Assembly (NCBI RefSeq): GCF_001426665.1
Contig: NZ_LMEY01000023.1
Location: 471,036 to 535,035 of the forward strand
DNA from: Rhizobium sp. Root1334
GTDB lineage: Bacteria; Pseudomonadota; Alphaproteobacteria; Rhizobiales; Rhizobiaceae
DNA: 64,000 nt
Direction: 5' to 3'
Every line of letters begins with the position of its first letter. The first letter of the stretch is position 1. A model generated the notes under the pieces. That model had not been told where the DNA came from, ran no database searches, and was given only the letters and a program-made list of their open reading frames with translations. The position numbers were made by a program, and so were the translations under genes. This document shows positions 27,870-37,610 of the stretch, piece by piece.

Positions 27870-29366
27870 TTGCTGCAGAGAAATGTTGAAACTGCACCCT
27901 TGGTGAGGCCCGAAGACGAACGGCTGGGGGCTGGCGCGACTGTGGTCTATGGACTGCAGCATGTGTTGACCATGTATGGCGGTATTGTCGCCGTGCCGTT
28001 GATCGTCGGGCAGGCCGCCGGTCTTTCACCAGCTGAAATCGGCCTTTTGATCACCGCATCGCTGTTCGCCGGTGGTCTTGCAACGCTGCTCCAGACGATC
28101 GGCCTGCCGTTCTTCGGCTGCCAGTTACCGCTGGTGCAGGGCGTTTCCTTTGCCAGTGTCGCGACCATCGTCGCGATCCTCAGCGGTGGCGGCGAGGCGG
28201 GCGGGCTGCCGGCGGTGCTCGGTGCCGTCATGGTCGCATCGTTTGTAGGTTTGCTGATCACGCCAGTGCTGTCGCGGATTACGAAGTTCTTTCCGCCACT
28301 GGTCAATGGCATTGTCATCACCACGATCGGGCTGACGCTGATGCCGGTGGCGGCCAATTGGGCGATGGGCGGAAACCGCAATGCGCCCGATTTTGGCAGT
28401 ATGTCCAATATCGGCCTTGCGGCGCTGACGCTGTTGGTCGTGCTGTTGCTGAGCAAGCTTGGCAGTGCCTCGATTTCGAGATTGTCCATCCTGCTTGCGA
28501 TGATCATCGGGACGATCGCCGCCGTGTTTTTCGGCATGGCTGATTTCTCCAAGGTTGGAGACGGGCCGATTGTTGCCCTGCCGTCGCTGTTTCACTTCGG
28601 CCTGCCGGTGTTTCATCTGGCTGCTGTGATTTCGATGTTGATCGTCGTGATGGTCATTCTGGTGGAGACTTCAGCCGATATTCTCGCTGTCGGTGAAATT
28701 ATCGAGACGAAAGTGGATTCAAAACGGCTTGGCAACGGGTTGCGCGCCGACATGCTGTCGAGCCTGATCGCGCCGGTGTTCGGTTCGTTCACACAGAGCG
28801 CCTTTGCCCAGAATGTCGGACTGGTGGCCGTGACGGGCGTGAAAAGCCGTTATGTCGTCGCGGCTGGAGGTCTCATCCTGGTGACGCTCGGTCTCTTGCC
28901 GGTGATGGGACGGGTGATCGCCGCCATTCCGCCGTCCGTTCTCGGCGGCGCAGGTATCGTGTTGTTCGGCACGGTGGCGGCAAGCGGCATCCGGTCGCTC
29001 TCCAAGGTCGATTATAACAACAACATGAACCTGATCATCGTTGCCACCTCGCTCGGTTTCGGCATGATCCCGATCGCCGCACCGCATTTCTACCATCAGT
29101 TCCCCGGCTGGTTCGAGACGATCTTCCATTCCGGCATCTCGTCCTCGGCGATCATGGCGATTTCGCTCAACCTGTTGTTCAATCATTTCCGGACGGGAAA
29201 TTCGGACCAGCAGTCCGTCTTCGTGGCGGGAACGGAACGCAGCCTGCGGTACCAGGATATTTCGGAGCTGCACGACGGCGACTATTTTCAAGGTGGCAAG
29301 CTTTACGATGCCAAGGGCAACGAAGTGCCGGTTATGGCGCAGCCGGGAGGGGCGCACGGGCATTAG
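27870..29366 (+). CDS. NCS2 family xanthine/uracil permease
   Basis: A nucleobase:cation symporter-2 protein of about 498 residues with twelve to fourteen hydrophobic segments. Family marks include GLQHVLTMYGGIVAVPLIVG near the N-terminus, FGSFTQSAFAQNVGLVAVTGVKSR near residue 295 (the QNxG motif) and VLGGAGIVLFGTV. Those around the Q-N-V-G stretch fit the xanthine/urate branch more than uracil, but substrate cannot be fixed by eye. A TTG at 27870 preceded by GGGAGGAG is the best start; the frame is open to ATG 27804. Confidence 0.88.
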   Translation: MLQRNVETAPLVRPEDERLGAGATVVYGLQHVLTMYGGIVAVPLIVGQAAGLSPAEIGLLITASLFAGGLATLLQTIGLPFFGCQLPLVQGVSFASVATIVAILSGGGEAGGLPAVLGAVMVASFVGLLITPVLSRITKFFPPLVNGIVITTIGLTLMPVAANWAMGGNRNAPDFGSMSNIGLAALTLLVVLLLSKLGSASISRLSILLAMIIGTIAAVFFGMADFSKVGDGPIVALPSLFHFGLPVFHLAAVISMLIVVMVILVETSADILAVGEIIETKVDSKRLGNGLRADMLSSLIAPVFGSFTQSAFAQNVGLVAVTGVKSRYVVAAGGLILVTLGLLPVMGRVIAAIPPSVLGGAGIVLFGTVAASGIRSLSKVDYNNNMNLIIVATSLGFGMIPIAAPHFYHQFPGWFETIFHSGISSSAIMAISLNLLFNHFRTGNSDQQSVFVAGTERSLRYQDISELHDGDYFQGGKLYDAKGNEVPVMAQPGGAHGH

Positions 29367-29429
29367 GCCAGCCGGTCAGGTTTTTGAGCGGCCTTGCTTC
29401 AAGAAAGAAGCGGGCCGCGCTCTGCCGAT

Positions 29430-29460
29430 ATGGATCCTCGGGCTTGACCCGAGGATCCAT
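29430..29460. repeat. Palindromic intergenic repeat, copy 1
   Basis: ATGGATCCTCGGG and CCCGAGGATCCAT form a 13-bp inverted repeat with a five-base centre. Two related copies lie within 520 bases, flanking the GIY-YIG gene. Palindromes with an ATCCTCGGG core are dispersed in rhizobial genomes. Confidence 0.85.
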
Positions 29461-29480
29461 TCCGAATCATGATTGCAACC

Positions 29481-29765
29481 ATGGCGGGCTATGTCTACAT
29501 CGTCACCAATCACAGGCGAGGAACGCTTTACATCAGTGTGACTTCCGATCTCGAACGCCGTATTTTCCAGCATCGAGAAGCGATGACACCTGGGTTCACC
29601 GCCAAATATGGCTGCAATCAACTCGTCTGGTACGAAGAACATTTATCCATCGGCACTGCGATCCAGCGCGAGAAATCGCTCAAGCGCTGGTACCGGCAGC
29701 GGAAGATAGAATTGATCGAGGCGATGAATCCGGACTGGCGGGATTTGTATCACGAGCTTTGGTAG
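29481..29765 (+). CDS. GIY-YIG nuclease superfamily protein with altered YIG motif
   Basis: A protein of 94 residues consisting of one GIY-YIG domain of the small YhbQ/UPF0213-like type: MAGYVYIVTN, then TLYISVTSDLERRIFQHR (the conserved Arg), VWYEEH and REKSLKRWYRQRKIELIEAMNPDWRDLY. The second half of the name motif is YIS, with Ser for Gly. These proteins are common in rhizobia and are not homing endonucleases; function is unknown. An in-frame ATG at 29469 is also possible; neither start has a clear ribosome-binding site. The gene sits between palindromic repeats, which suggests a small mobile or recombinogenic neighbourhood. Confidence 0.8.
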   Translation: MAGYVYIVTNHRRGTLYISVTSDLERRIFQHREAMTPGFTAKYGCNQLVWYEEHLSIGTAIQREKSLKRWYRQRKIELIEAMNPDWRDLYHELW

Positions 29766-29777
29766 GTTTGGGCGTGG

Positions 29778-29800
29778 ATCCTCGGGGCTAGCCCGAGGAT
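29778..29800. repeat. Palindromic intergenic repeat, copy 2
   Basis: ATCCTCGGG and CCCGAGGAT with a five-base centre, 12 bases after the GIY-YIG gene. It shares the core of copies 1 and 3. Confidence 0.85.
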
Positions 29801-29926
29801 GACGGACTTGGTGTAGTCTGCGAAGATACTCAGTGTAGCCGCGGAGTTGATGAACTTGGTTGAGCCAGCGGATAGTGGACTGGTCGGTCCGGGTGCCGTT
29901 CAAGCTACCGCATCCCCAAAGCAGTC

Positions 29927-29949
29927 ATCCTCGGGCTAGACCCGAGGAT
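29927..29949. repeat. Palindromic intergenic repeat, copy 3
   Basis: ATCCTCGGG and CCCGAGGAT around a CTAGA centre, 20 bases before the end of the convergent helicase gene, where it may also act as an mRNA 3' hairpin. Confidence 0.85.
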
Positions 29950-29968
29950 CCACCCCCACGCCTATCGG

Positions 29969-32440
29969 TCACACCTTCTCTACAAACCCGTCGAGCACCC
30001 GCTTCTGTCCGGCCCGATCAAAGTCAATCGTCAGCTTGTTGCCTTCGATCGCCGCAATATTCCCATTGCCGAATTTGATGTGAAACACCCGGTCGCCGAC
30101 GGAGAATTTCGAGGGTTCATCGACCTTCGACTTGGCGATCAGTTCGCCGTCGATGGTACGGGCTTTGGGGCCACTTTCGCCGTAACCGATACGCTCGATG
30201 GACACGCCGGAGCGGTTGCCCCAGTTGTCGCGGGTGGCGTCGGTCTTGTTGGCCTGGGCGCGTTTCCAGCCGGGGGTGGAATAGGTGTTGGCGAACGGCT
30301 CCTGCTTGTCGAAGCGCGACTGGCCGTAGCCGCCGCGATTGTAGCCGCCGTAGGACTGTTCGGCTTCAGAGACTTCGACATGGGCCGTCGGCAGTTCGTC
30401 GAGGAAGCGTGAGGGCAGCGTCGATTGCCACAGGCCATGGATGCGGCGGTTGGAGACGAACCAGATATGGCAGCGGCGTTTTGCCCGGGTCAGGCCGACA
30501 TAGGCAAGGCGGCGTTCTTCCTCGAGACCGGAACGGCCACCTTCGTCGAGCGCACGCTGGTGTGGAAACAGGCCTTCCTCCCAGCCGGGCAGGAAGACAG
30601 TCTCGAATTCCAGTCCCTTGGCTGAATGCAGCGTCATGATCGAGACCGCGTCGAGTTCGGCATTCTGCTCGACATCCATCACCAGCGCGATGTGCTCGAG
30701 GAAGCCGCGCATGCTCTCGAACGCTTCCATCGAGCGGACGAGTTCCTTCAGGTTTTCCAGTCGGCCCGGCGCTTCGGCGGATTTGTCGTTCTTCCACATA
30801 TCCGTATAGCCGGACTCTTCGAGAATGGTTTCGGCGAGCTCGGTATGCGGTGTGTTTTCAAGCAACCCCTGCCAGCGCTGGAACATCGAGACGACGTCGA
30901 ACAGCGACTTTCGGGGCTTGGGCTTCATTTCATCGGTTTCGATGATATCAGCCGCGGCCGCCAGCATCGGGATATCGCGCTTGCGGGCATAATCGTGCAG
31001 GGCGCGCACCGTCGTGTCGCCAAGGCCGCGCTTGGGCGTGTTGACGATACGCTCGAAGGCAAGATCGTCGGCCGGTTGGCAGACGAGACGGAAGTAAGCG
31101 AGCGCATCGCGGATTTCGAGGCGTTCATAGAAGCGCGGGCCGCCGATGACGCGGTAATTCAGGCCGAGCGTGACGAACCGGTCTTCGAACTCGCGCATCT
31201 GGAAAGAGGCGCGCACCAAGATCGCCATGTTGTTGAGCGGATGCTTGGTGCGCTGGAGTTGTTCGATCTCCTCGCCGACGGCGCGGGCTTCCTCTTCGGA
31301 ATCCCAGGCGGCGTGGACCTGCACCTTGTCGTCGTTGGGATCGACGCGGTCAGTGAACAGCGTCTTGCCGAGGCGGCCTTCATTGTGGGCGATCAAATGG
31401 CCGGCGGCACCGAGAATATGTTCGGTGGAGCGATAATTGCGCTCGAGCTTGATCACCTTGGCGCCCGGAAAATCCTTCTCGAAACGCAGGATGTTGTCGA
31501 CCTCGGCACCGCGCCAGCCATAGATCGACTGGTCGTCGTCACCAACGCAGCAGACGTTCTGCGGCACGCCCTTCGGCCGTTGGGCGAGCAGTCTCAGCCA
31601 CATATACTGAGCGGTGTTGGTATCCTGGTATTCGTCGACGAGGATATAGCGGAATTTGTCGTGGTATTCGCGCAGGATATCCGGATTGGTGCGGAACATG
31701 CGGATCGGATGCAGCAAAAGATCGCCGAAGTCGCAGGCGTTCAGCGTCATCAGCCGGGCCTGATAGGCCGCATAGAGTTCGCGGCCCTTGCCATTGGCAA
31801 ACGAGCGGGCGTCGCCTTCGGGGATTTCGGCAGGGCCAAGGCCCTTGTTCTTCCAGCCATCGATCATCTGGGCGAACTGTTTGGCAGGCCAGCGCTTGTC
31901 ATCAATGCCATCGGCCTGGATCAACTGCTTGACCAGCCGCACGACATCATCGGTATCGAGGATGGTGAAGGAGGATTTCAGGCCGACCAGTTCGGCATGG
32001 CGGCGCAGGAGCTTGACGCCGATTGAGTGGAATGTGCCCATCCACGGCATGCCTTCGACGGCGCCACCGACGAGAACGCCGACACGCTCCTTCATCTCGC
32101 GGGCGGCCTTGTTGGTGAAGGTCACGGCGAGGATCTGAGAGGGGAAAGCGCGGCCGGAGGCGAGGATATGGGCGATGCGGGTGGTGAGCACGCGGGTCTT
32201 GCCGGTGCCCGCACCAGCCAGCACCAGAACCGGGCCGTCCAGCGTTTCCACGGCTTCGCGCTGTTCCGGGTTGAGGCCGGAAAGATAATCGGGCGCACGG
32301 TGCTGGTCCCGGGCGGCCATGGCACGCGCAGCGATGCCGCTAGCAGGGGCAGGCGGGGCCGGTTGCGGGCTCAGGCCACGCTGTGGACGCGGCGCCGGTT
32401 CCTCATCAAAGAAGGGAATATCGTCAAAACCATTGCTCAT
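29969..32440 (-). CDS. uvrD: UvrD/PcrA-type superfamily 1 DNA helicase
   Basis: An 823-residue ATP-dependent 3'-5' helicase for repair and replication. The SF1 motifs are clear: LNPEQREAVE (Q motif), LAGAGTGKT (Walker A), AVTFTNKAAREM (Ia), VDEYQDTN (Walker B, DExx), CCVGDDDQSIYGWRGAE (III), LERNYRS (IV), IMTLHSAKGLEFETVFL (V) and EERRLAYVGLTRAK (VI). The C-terminus has a GDRVFHIKFGNG Tudor-like domain typical of PcrA/UvrD that bind RNA polymerase. The first residues are proline-rich and disordered. A TTG three codons upstream is unlikely. Confidence 0.95.
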   Translation of the reverse strand: MSNGFDDIPFFDEEPAPRPQRGLSPQPAPPAPASGIAARAMAARDQHRAPDYLSGLNPEQREAVETLDGPVLVLAGAGTGKTRVLTTRIAHILASGRAFPSQILAVTFTNKAAREMKERVGVLVGGAVEGMPWMGTFHSIGVKLLRRHAELVGLKSSFTILDTDDVVRLVKQLIQADGIDDKRWPAKQFAQMIDGWKNKGLGPAEIPEGDARSFANGKGRELYAAYQARLMTLNACDFGDLLLHPIRMFRTNPDILREYHDKFRYILVDEYQDTNTAQYMWLRLLAQRPKGVPQNVCCVGDDDQSIYGWRGAEVDNILRFEKDFPGAKVIKLERNYRSTEHILGAAGHLIAHNEGRLGKTLFTDRVDPNDDKVQVHAAWDSEEEARAVGEEIEQLQRTKHPLNNMAILVRASFQMREFEDRFVTLGLNYRVIGGPRFYERLEIRDALAYFRLVCQPADDLAFERIVNTPKRGLGDTTVRALHDYARKRDIPMLAAAADIIETDEMKPKPRKSLFDVVSMFQRWQGLLENTPHTELAETILEESGYTDMWKNDKSAEAPGRLENLKELVRSMEAFESMRGFLEHIALVMDVEQNAELDAVSIMTLHSAKGLEFETVFLPGWEEGLFPHQRALDEGGRSGLEEERRLAYVGLTRAKRRCHIWFVSNRRIHGLWQSTLPSRFLDELPTAHVEVSEAEQSYGGYNRGGYGQSRFDKQEPFANTYSTPGWKRAQANKTDATRDNWGNRSGVSIERIGYGESGPKARTIDGELIAKSKVDEPSKFSVGDRVFHIKFGNGNIAAIEGNKLTIDFDRAGQKRVLDGFVEKV

Positions 32441-32543
32441 GCGGCTCAATGTAGTGATTCGGAGCCGAAAGGCCAGAATTCCGTTCTGCTTTTATTCCAG
32501 AATGTCCAGCTTGCCTGTGGAGACAACCGCTTTTTGGCCGCGA

Positions 32544-32954
32544 TCAGGGTCGATGATCGGCATCGAAGGTTGGATCGACGGGGAGCTGCAGAGCGGTCGC
32601 GAGCTGGTTGGTCTTGGCGGCCAGGGCGATGACACGCAGCAGATCGGCGTGCTGTTCGGCCGTCATGCCCTTGGCTTTGGCGGCTGCCGTATGCGAATGT
32701 GCACAGTAGCCGCAGCCATTGGTGACGGAGACGGCGATGTAGAGCATCTCTTTCACGAGCGGATCGAGCGCCGACGGCGTTGCCATCACGGCTTTGACCT
32801 CGGCCCAGGTGGTTTCGAGCAGATCGGCATCGAAGGCGAGATAGTGCCACATATTGTTGATGAAATCGGATTTGCGGGTCGCGCGGATGTCGTCGAAGAC
32901 GGCTTTGACGCGAGGATTGGATTCCGAATCGTGGTGTTTTGCGATGGTGCTCAT
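32544..32954 (-). CDS. AhpD-like carboxymuconolactone decarboxylase family protein
   Basis: A 136-residue all-helical protein with the AhpD core: KEMLYIAVSVTNGCGYCAHSHT near residue 70, containing the redox CxxC pair and the conserved His. Such proteins are alkylhydroperoxidase-like; the exact reductant and substrate are unknown. The gene is alone between the helicase gene and the RND operon. An RBS-like GAGGG precedes the ATG. Confidence 0.88.
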   Translation of the reverse strand: MSTIAKHHDSESNPRVKAVFDDIRATRKSDFINNMWHYLAFDADLLETTWAEVKAVMATPSALDPLVKEMLYIAVSVTNGCGYCAHSHTAAAKAKGMTAEQHADLLRVIALAAKTNQLATALQLPVDPTFDADHRP

Positions 32955-33163
32955 GAGGCCCTCCGATCAGCCAAGGTTAGAGCCGCGAGGACGTGCTGTC
33001 GAGCGCCGGGAAGGGCGCGAGGGACCGAAAAGGGCTTTTGTTACAATTGCGTAATGAAGGCATTCTAGCATTGCCTGCAATGCAGCAAAAAGGGATAGTT
33101 GCCGCAGGAACGGGGTTCGCGCGCCAGTGTGGCCGAAACCCGCTTAATCAATTGGAGTTTTGC

Positions 33164-34381
33164 ATGCGGCTTTGGAAGCAGCTTTTGATCTGCCTGGTCA
33201 TTCTTGCCGTCGGCCTTGGCGTCTGGGTTCGCTTCGTGCCGGGTGCCACTGCAATGCTGGCCAAGGTGGGCGTGCCCGAGCAATTGCTGGCTTATGTCGC
33301 GAAACCGGCGGACGGTGCCAAGCAGGGTGAAGCACAAGGGCAGGCTGGCCGGAGCCAGGGGCGCGGTCAGGGCGGTGGTGCGCCGCTTGTCGTCACCCAG
33401 CCAGCCGATACGGCTGTTGTCAACGATCGGCTGAATGCCATCGGCACCGGCGAGGCCATCCTGTCGGTCAGCGTCACACCGCTTGCGACCGGTAATCTGA
33501 CGGAAATTCTGGTGAAATCCGGCGACCGCATCGAAAAGGGGCAGGTCATCGCCAAGCTTGACAGCGACGAGCAGAAGATCGCTGCCGCGCAAGCCAAGGT
33601 CGCCCTTGATAGCGCCCGTGAAAAGGTCGAGCGCAACCGCAAGCTTGGCAATGCCGTCTCGGTTGCCATCCTGCGTGAAGCCGAATTTGCCATGCAGGCG
33701 GCTGAGCTTGCGCTGCAGACGGCGGAACTCGACCTGAAGCGCCGCGACATCGTTGCACCTTCCGGCGGTATCGTCGGTATCATCACTGCCCATCCCGGGG
33801 ACTATGTCACCACCTCGACGCCGATCGCCGTGGTTGATGACCGTTCGCAGATTCTCGTCGATTTCTGGGTGCCGGAGCGGTTTTCGACCAAGGTCTCGGT
33901 TGGCCAGGATATTTCGGCTACTGCCATCGCGCTGCCGACCTCGGAGCTTTCGGGCGTCATCGACGCGATCGACAACCGTGTCGATCAGGCGAGCCGGACG
34001 CTGCGGGTCCGGGCGCGGATCGACAATCCCGATGATACGCTGCGGGCCGGCATGTCATTTTCGGTGTCGGTTCGGTTTCCCGGCGATCACTATCCGACGG
34101 TCAATCCGCTGGCGATCCAGTGGAGCGCCGACGGATCCTTCGTCTGGCGTGTCGAAGATGAGAAATCGCACCGTGTTCCGGTCAAGATCATCCAGCGCAA
34201 TTCCGACAAGGTTTTGGTCGATGCAAAACTGACCAAGGGCGATGATGTTGTGGTCGAGGGCGTGCAGCGGTTGCGTGATGGCGGCACCGTTCGCCTTGCC
34301 GGAGAGCCGCGCCAACAAAAGCAGAAACCACAGCAGAGTGATCAGGAACAGAAGATCTCCGAGGCGGAGACTGCGAAATGA
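33164..34381 (+). CDS. RND efflux periplasmic adaptor (membrane fusion protein)
   Basis: A 405-residue adaptor with one N-terminal transmembrane helix (about residues 7-27), a flexible G/Q/R-rich linker (about 55-75), a lipoyl/barrel-sandwich domain split by a short helical hairpin (SVTPLATGNLTEILVKSGDRIEKGQ and RDIVAPSGGIVG), and beta-barrel and membrane-proximal domains. It connects the RND pump to an outer-membrane channel. The ATG at 33164 has GGAG at 33153. Its stop overlaps the permease start by four bases (ATGA). No outer-membrane factor or regulator is adjacent. Confidence 0.93.
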   Translation: MRLWKQLLICLVILAVGLGVWVRFVPGATAMLAKVGVPEQLLAYVAKPADGAKQGEAQGQAGRSQGRGQGGGAPLVVTQPADTAVVNDRLNAIGTGEAILSVSVTPLATGNLTEILVKSGDRIEKGQVIAKLDSDEQKIAAAQAKVALDSAREKVERNRKLGNAVSVAILREAEFAMQAAELALQTAELDLKRRDIVAPSGGIVGIITAHPGDYVTTSTPIAVVDDRSQILVDFWVPERFSTKVSVGQDISATAIALPTSELSGVIDAIDNRVDQASRTLRVRARIDNPDDTLRAGMSFSVSVRFPGDHYPTVNPLAIQWSADGSFVWRVEDEKSHRVPVKIIQRNSDKVLVDAKLTKGDDVVVEGVQRLRDGGTVRLAGEPRQQKQKPQQSDQEQKISEAETAK

Positions 34382-37300
34382 GTGGCGGTTCGCAGCATAA
34401 GGGTGCGGGTAGTACAGCTGGCTTCACGGCACTTTTTATTCGTCGGCCGATTTTTGCGCTTGTCGTTAATACCTTGATCATCGTCGCGGGTCTTGCCGCG
34501 TTGAACGGTATTGAAATCCGCGAATTGCCACAGGTGGACCAGCCGGTGGTCTCGGTCAGTACCCACTTCGACGGTGCCTCACCGGAAACGGTGGACCGCG
34601 AGCTGACGTCGGTGATCGAAGGCGCGGTTTCGCGCGTGCAGGGCATCAAGGATATTTCCTCGACGTCGCAATATGCGCAAAGCCGCGTGACGTTGCAGTT
34701 TTCCGACACGACGGATATCGGCCAGGCTTCCAACGATATCCGCGATGCACTTGGCCGGGTCAGCAACCAGTTGCCGGAGGATGCCGACGAGCCGCGCATC
34801 GTCAAGGCCGATGCCGACAGTCAACCGATCATGCGCCTGGCGCTGACGTCTGACACGCTGTCGATGGAAGATCTGACGCTTTTGGCCGAAAACGAGATTA
34901 CCGACCGGCTTGCCGCCGTCGAGGGAGTCGCCGATGTGCAGATCAACGGCGATCAGGAAAAGATTTTCCGCATCGACATCAATCAGTCGAAGCTTGCCAG
35001 CCGTGGCCTGACGGTTGCCAATTTGCGCTCAGGCCTTGCCAGCGCGTCGCTTGACGTGCCGGCGGGGTCTTTGACCAGCGCCAATCAAGACATTTCGGTG
35101 CGCGCCACCGCCGACCTGCAAACGCCGGAACAGTTCGAAAACCTCATCCTCGGCGACAATGTCCGTCTCGGCGATATCGCCACGGTGACGCTCGGCCCGG
35201 ACATAGGCACGTCGTCATTGCGCTCGGACGGTCGTCAGGGCATCGGCCTTGGTATCATCCGGCAAGCGCAGTCGAATACGCTCGATATTTCCGAGGGCGT
35301 GAAGCGGACCGTGACGACCATTGCCGAAATCCTGCCGGCAGGCACGCAGCTCAAGGTCACCAGCGATGATGCGGTGTTCATCGAAGGGGCGATCCACGAA
35401 GTCGAAATCGCACTGGTTGCATCGGTGATCATCGTGACGCTGGTCATCTACATGTTCCTGCTCGACTGGCGGGCGACGCTCATCCCGACGCTGACCATGC
35501 CGATCGCACTGATCGGCACCTGTGCGGCGATCTACCTGGCCGGCTTCTCGATCAATATCCTCACGCTTCTCGCCATCGTTCTGGCAACGGGACTGGTGGT
35601 GGACGATGCGATCGTGGTCCTGGAAAACATCGTGCGGCGGCGGGGCGAGGGCATGGGGCCGCGGGCTGCCGCCGTGCTTGGAACGCTCGAAGTGTTCTTT
35701 GCCGTTATCGCCACCACGGCGACGCTTGCGGCCGTGTTCGTGCCACTGTCATTCCTGCCGGGACAGACCGGCGGGTTGTTCCGCGAATTTGGCTTCGTGC
35801 TGGCTTTTGCCATCCTCCTATCAGCCTTCGTGTCGCTGACGCTCTGCCCGATGCTGGCATCGCGTATGCTGAAACCGCATGCCGAGAACCGTGGCCATAC
35901 CGGTTTCATGGGCCGGATCGGTGCGCTCGCGGCAGCCTTCTACAAGCGCACGCTTCGCGCCTGTCTCAATTCGCCGCTGATCGTCTTCATGGTCGCGATC
36001 ATGGTGACGGCGGCCGGTGGTGGCGCCTTTACGCTGTTGAAATCCGAGCTGACGCCGACCGAGGACCGGTCGCGCATCATGGTGCGGATCCAGGCGCCAC
36101 AGGGCGTATCGCTGGAGTATACCCAGGCCCAGATGCGCCGGGTCGAAGATGGCCTAAAGCCGTTGGTCGATAATGGCGAGATTGCCAATGTCTTCTCCGT
36201 GTCCGGCCAAGGTGGCTCGGTCAATACCGGCTTCATGGTGCTGACGCTGGCGCCCTGGGGCGACCGCGACCGCACGCAACAGCAGATTTCCGCCGATATT
36301 ACCAAGATAACCGCAAATATTCCGTCGATCCGCGCCTTCCCGATTCAGCCGAACAGCCTTGGTATTCGCGGTGCAGGCAATGGCCTGCAGGTGGCGTTGG
36401 TTGGTAACGATTACGCGAAGCTGGGTGACGCGGCGTCCAAGCTGGTGCGGCAGATGGAAGACAGCGGCCGCTTCGAAAACGTCCGGCTGAACTACGAGGC
36501 CAACCAGGCGCAGCTGTCGGTAACGATCGACCGCGAAAGGGCATCCGATCTCGGTATCGATATTGTCGGCCTGTCGGCGGCGCTGCAGGCCATGCTCGAT
36601 GGCAATAGCGTGCTCGACGTCTATGTCGATGGCGAAGCCTACCCGGTCAAGCTGTTGTCGACGACCAATCCGGTCAATGACCCGACCGACCTGCAAAACA
36701 TCTTCCTGAAGACCGGTGACGGCAAGATCGTGCCGATGTCGACCATTGCTACCGTCGAGGAAAAAGCCGTTGCGCCGCAATTGTCGCGCGAACAGCAGCT
36801 TCGTTCCGTGTCGCTGTCGGCCGGGCTCACCTCCGGCATTGCGCTCGGCGATGCGTTGACGATGGTCGAACAGATGGCTGAGCCGTTGCTGCCGCCGGGA
36901 TCGCGCGTTGTACCGCTCGCCGAAGCCGCGACCCTGGACGAAAATGCCAACGGCATGTTTGTGACCTTCGGGTTTGCGCTTGTCATCATCTTCCTGGTGC
37001 TGGCCGCGCAGTTCGAAAGCCTGATCAGCGGTCTGATCATCATGTCGACCGTGCCGCTCGGGCTCGCCTGCGCCGTATTCGCCATGTTGCTGACCGGCAA
37101 TACGCTCAATATCTACAGCCAGATCGGGCTTGTGCTGCTGGTCGGTATCATGGCGAAGAATGGCATACTGATCGTCGAATTTGCCAATCAGTTGCGCGAC
37201 CGGGGCGAGGATCTGCGCTCCGCAATCGAGAACGCGGCCAATATCCGGCTGCGCCCGGTGATGATGACAATGATCGCCACTATCGTCGGTGCCGTGCCGC

Positions 37301-37518
37301 TGGTGCTGGCAAGCGGAGCCGGTGCCGAGGCCCGCGTGGCGCTGGGCTGGGTTCTGGTCGGTGGTCTCGGGCTTGCAACCGTCGTGACGCTCTATCTGAC
37401 ACCGGTCGCCTACCTGGTCATCGCCCGGTTTACCAAGCCGCATGTCGATGAAGAGCGGCGACTGCAGAGCGAGATGCAGCATGCCGAGACGTTGCAACTG
37501 GCGGAAGCTGCGGAATAG
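34378..37518 (+). CDS. RND family multidrug/organic efflux permease
   Basis: A 1046-residue inner-membrane proton antiporter of the AcrB/MdtB-type hydrophobe/amphiphile efflux family. Features: N-terminal FIRRPIFALVVNTLIIVAGLAAL helix, two large periplasmic loops, twelve transmembrane segments, and the paired aspartates of the proton relay in GLVVDDAIVVLENI near residue 405. The sequence LFREFGFVLAFAILLSAFVSLTLCPMLASR near residue 463 and the GIMAKNGILIVEFANQLRDRG stretch near residue 925 are family hallmarks. Substrates cannot be predicted. Translationally coupled to the adaptor gene. Confidence 0.95.
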   Translation: MSGGSQHKGAGSTAGFTALFIRRPIFALVVNTLIIVAGLAALNGIEIRELPQVDQPVVSVSTHFDGASPETVDRELTSVIEGAVSRVQGIKDISSTSQYAQSRVTLQFSDTTDIGQASNDIRDALGRVSNQLPEDADEPRIVKADADSQPIMRLALTSDTLSMEDLTLLAENEITDRLAAVEGVADVQINGDQEKIFRIDINQSKLASRGLTVANLRSGLASASLDVPAGSLTSANQDISVRATADLQTPEQFENLILGDNVRLGDIATVTLGPDIGTSSLRSDGRQGIGLGIIRQAQSNTLDISEGVKRTVTTIAEILPAGTQLKVTSDDAVFIEGAIHEVEIALVASVIIVTLVIYMFLLDWRATLIPTLTMPIALIGTCAAIYLAGFSINILTLLAIVLATGLVVDDAIVVLENIVRRRGEGMGPRAAAVLGTLEVFFAVIATTATLAAVFVPLSFLPGQTGGLFREFGFVLAFAILLSAFVSLTLCPMLASRMLKPHAENRGHTGFMGRIGALAAAFYKRTLRACLNSPLIVFMVAIMVTAAGGGAFTLLKSELTPTEDRSRIMVRIQAPQGVSLEYTQAQMRRVEDGLKPLVDNGEIANVFSVSGQGGSVNTGFMVLTLAPWGDRDRTQQQISADITKITANIPSIRAFPIQPNSLGIRGAGNGLQVALVGNDYAKLGDAASKLVRQMEDSGRFENVRLNYEANQAQLSVTIDRERASDLGIDIVGLSAALQAMLDGNSVLDVYVDGEAYPVKLLSTTNPVNDPTDLQNIFLKTGDGKIVPMSTIATVEEKAVAPQLSREQQLRSVSLSAGLTSGIALGDALTMVEQMAEPLLPPGSRVVPLAEAATLDENANGMFVTFGFALVIIFLVLAAQFESLISGLIIMSTVPLGLACAVFAMLLTGNTLNIYSQIGLVLLVGIMAKNGILIVEFANQLRDRGEDLRSAIENAANIRLRPVMMTMIATIVGAVPLVLASGAGAEARVALGWVLVGGLGLATVVTLYLTPVAYLVIARFTKPHVDEERRLQSEMQHAETLQLAEAAE

Positions 37519-37610
37519 GTGTTCGGCGGTGGCCAGCACGGTCACCGCCAACTTCCCCATCTTGCGCCCAAGGACGGCTAGGCTATTTTTCCCCTGTGTC
37601 CGGACTGTCT

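Noticed and set aside
29481-29765. GIY-YIG gene as a homing endonuclease or transposase
   Set aside because: At 94 residues it has only the nuclease-like domain, no DNA-recognition module and no intron or insertion into a host gene.
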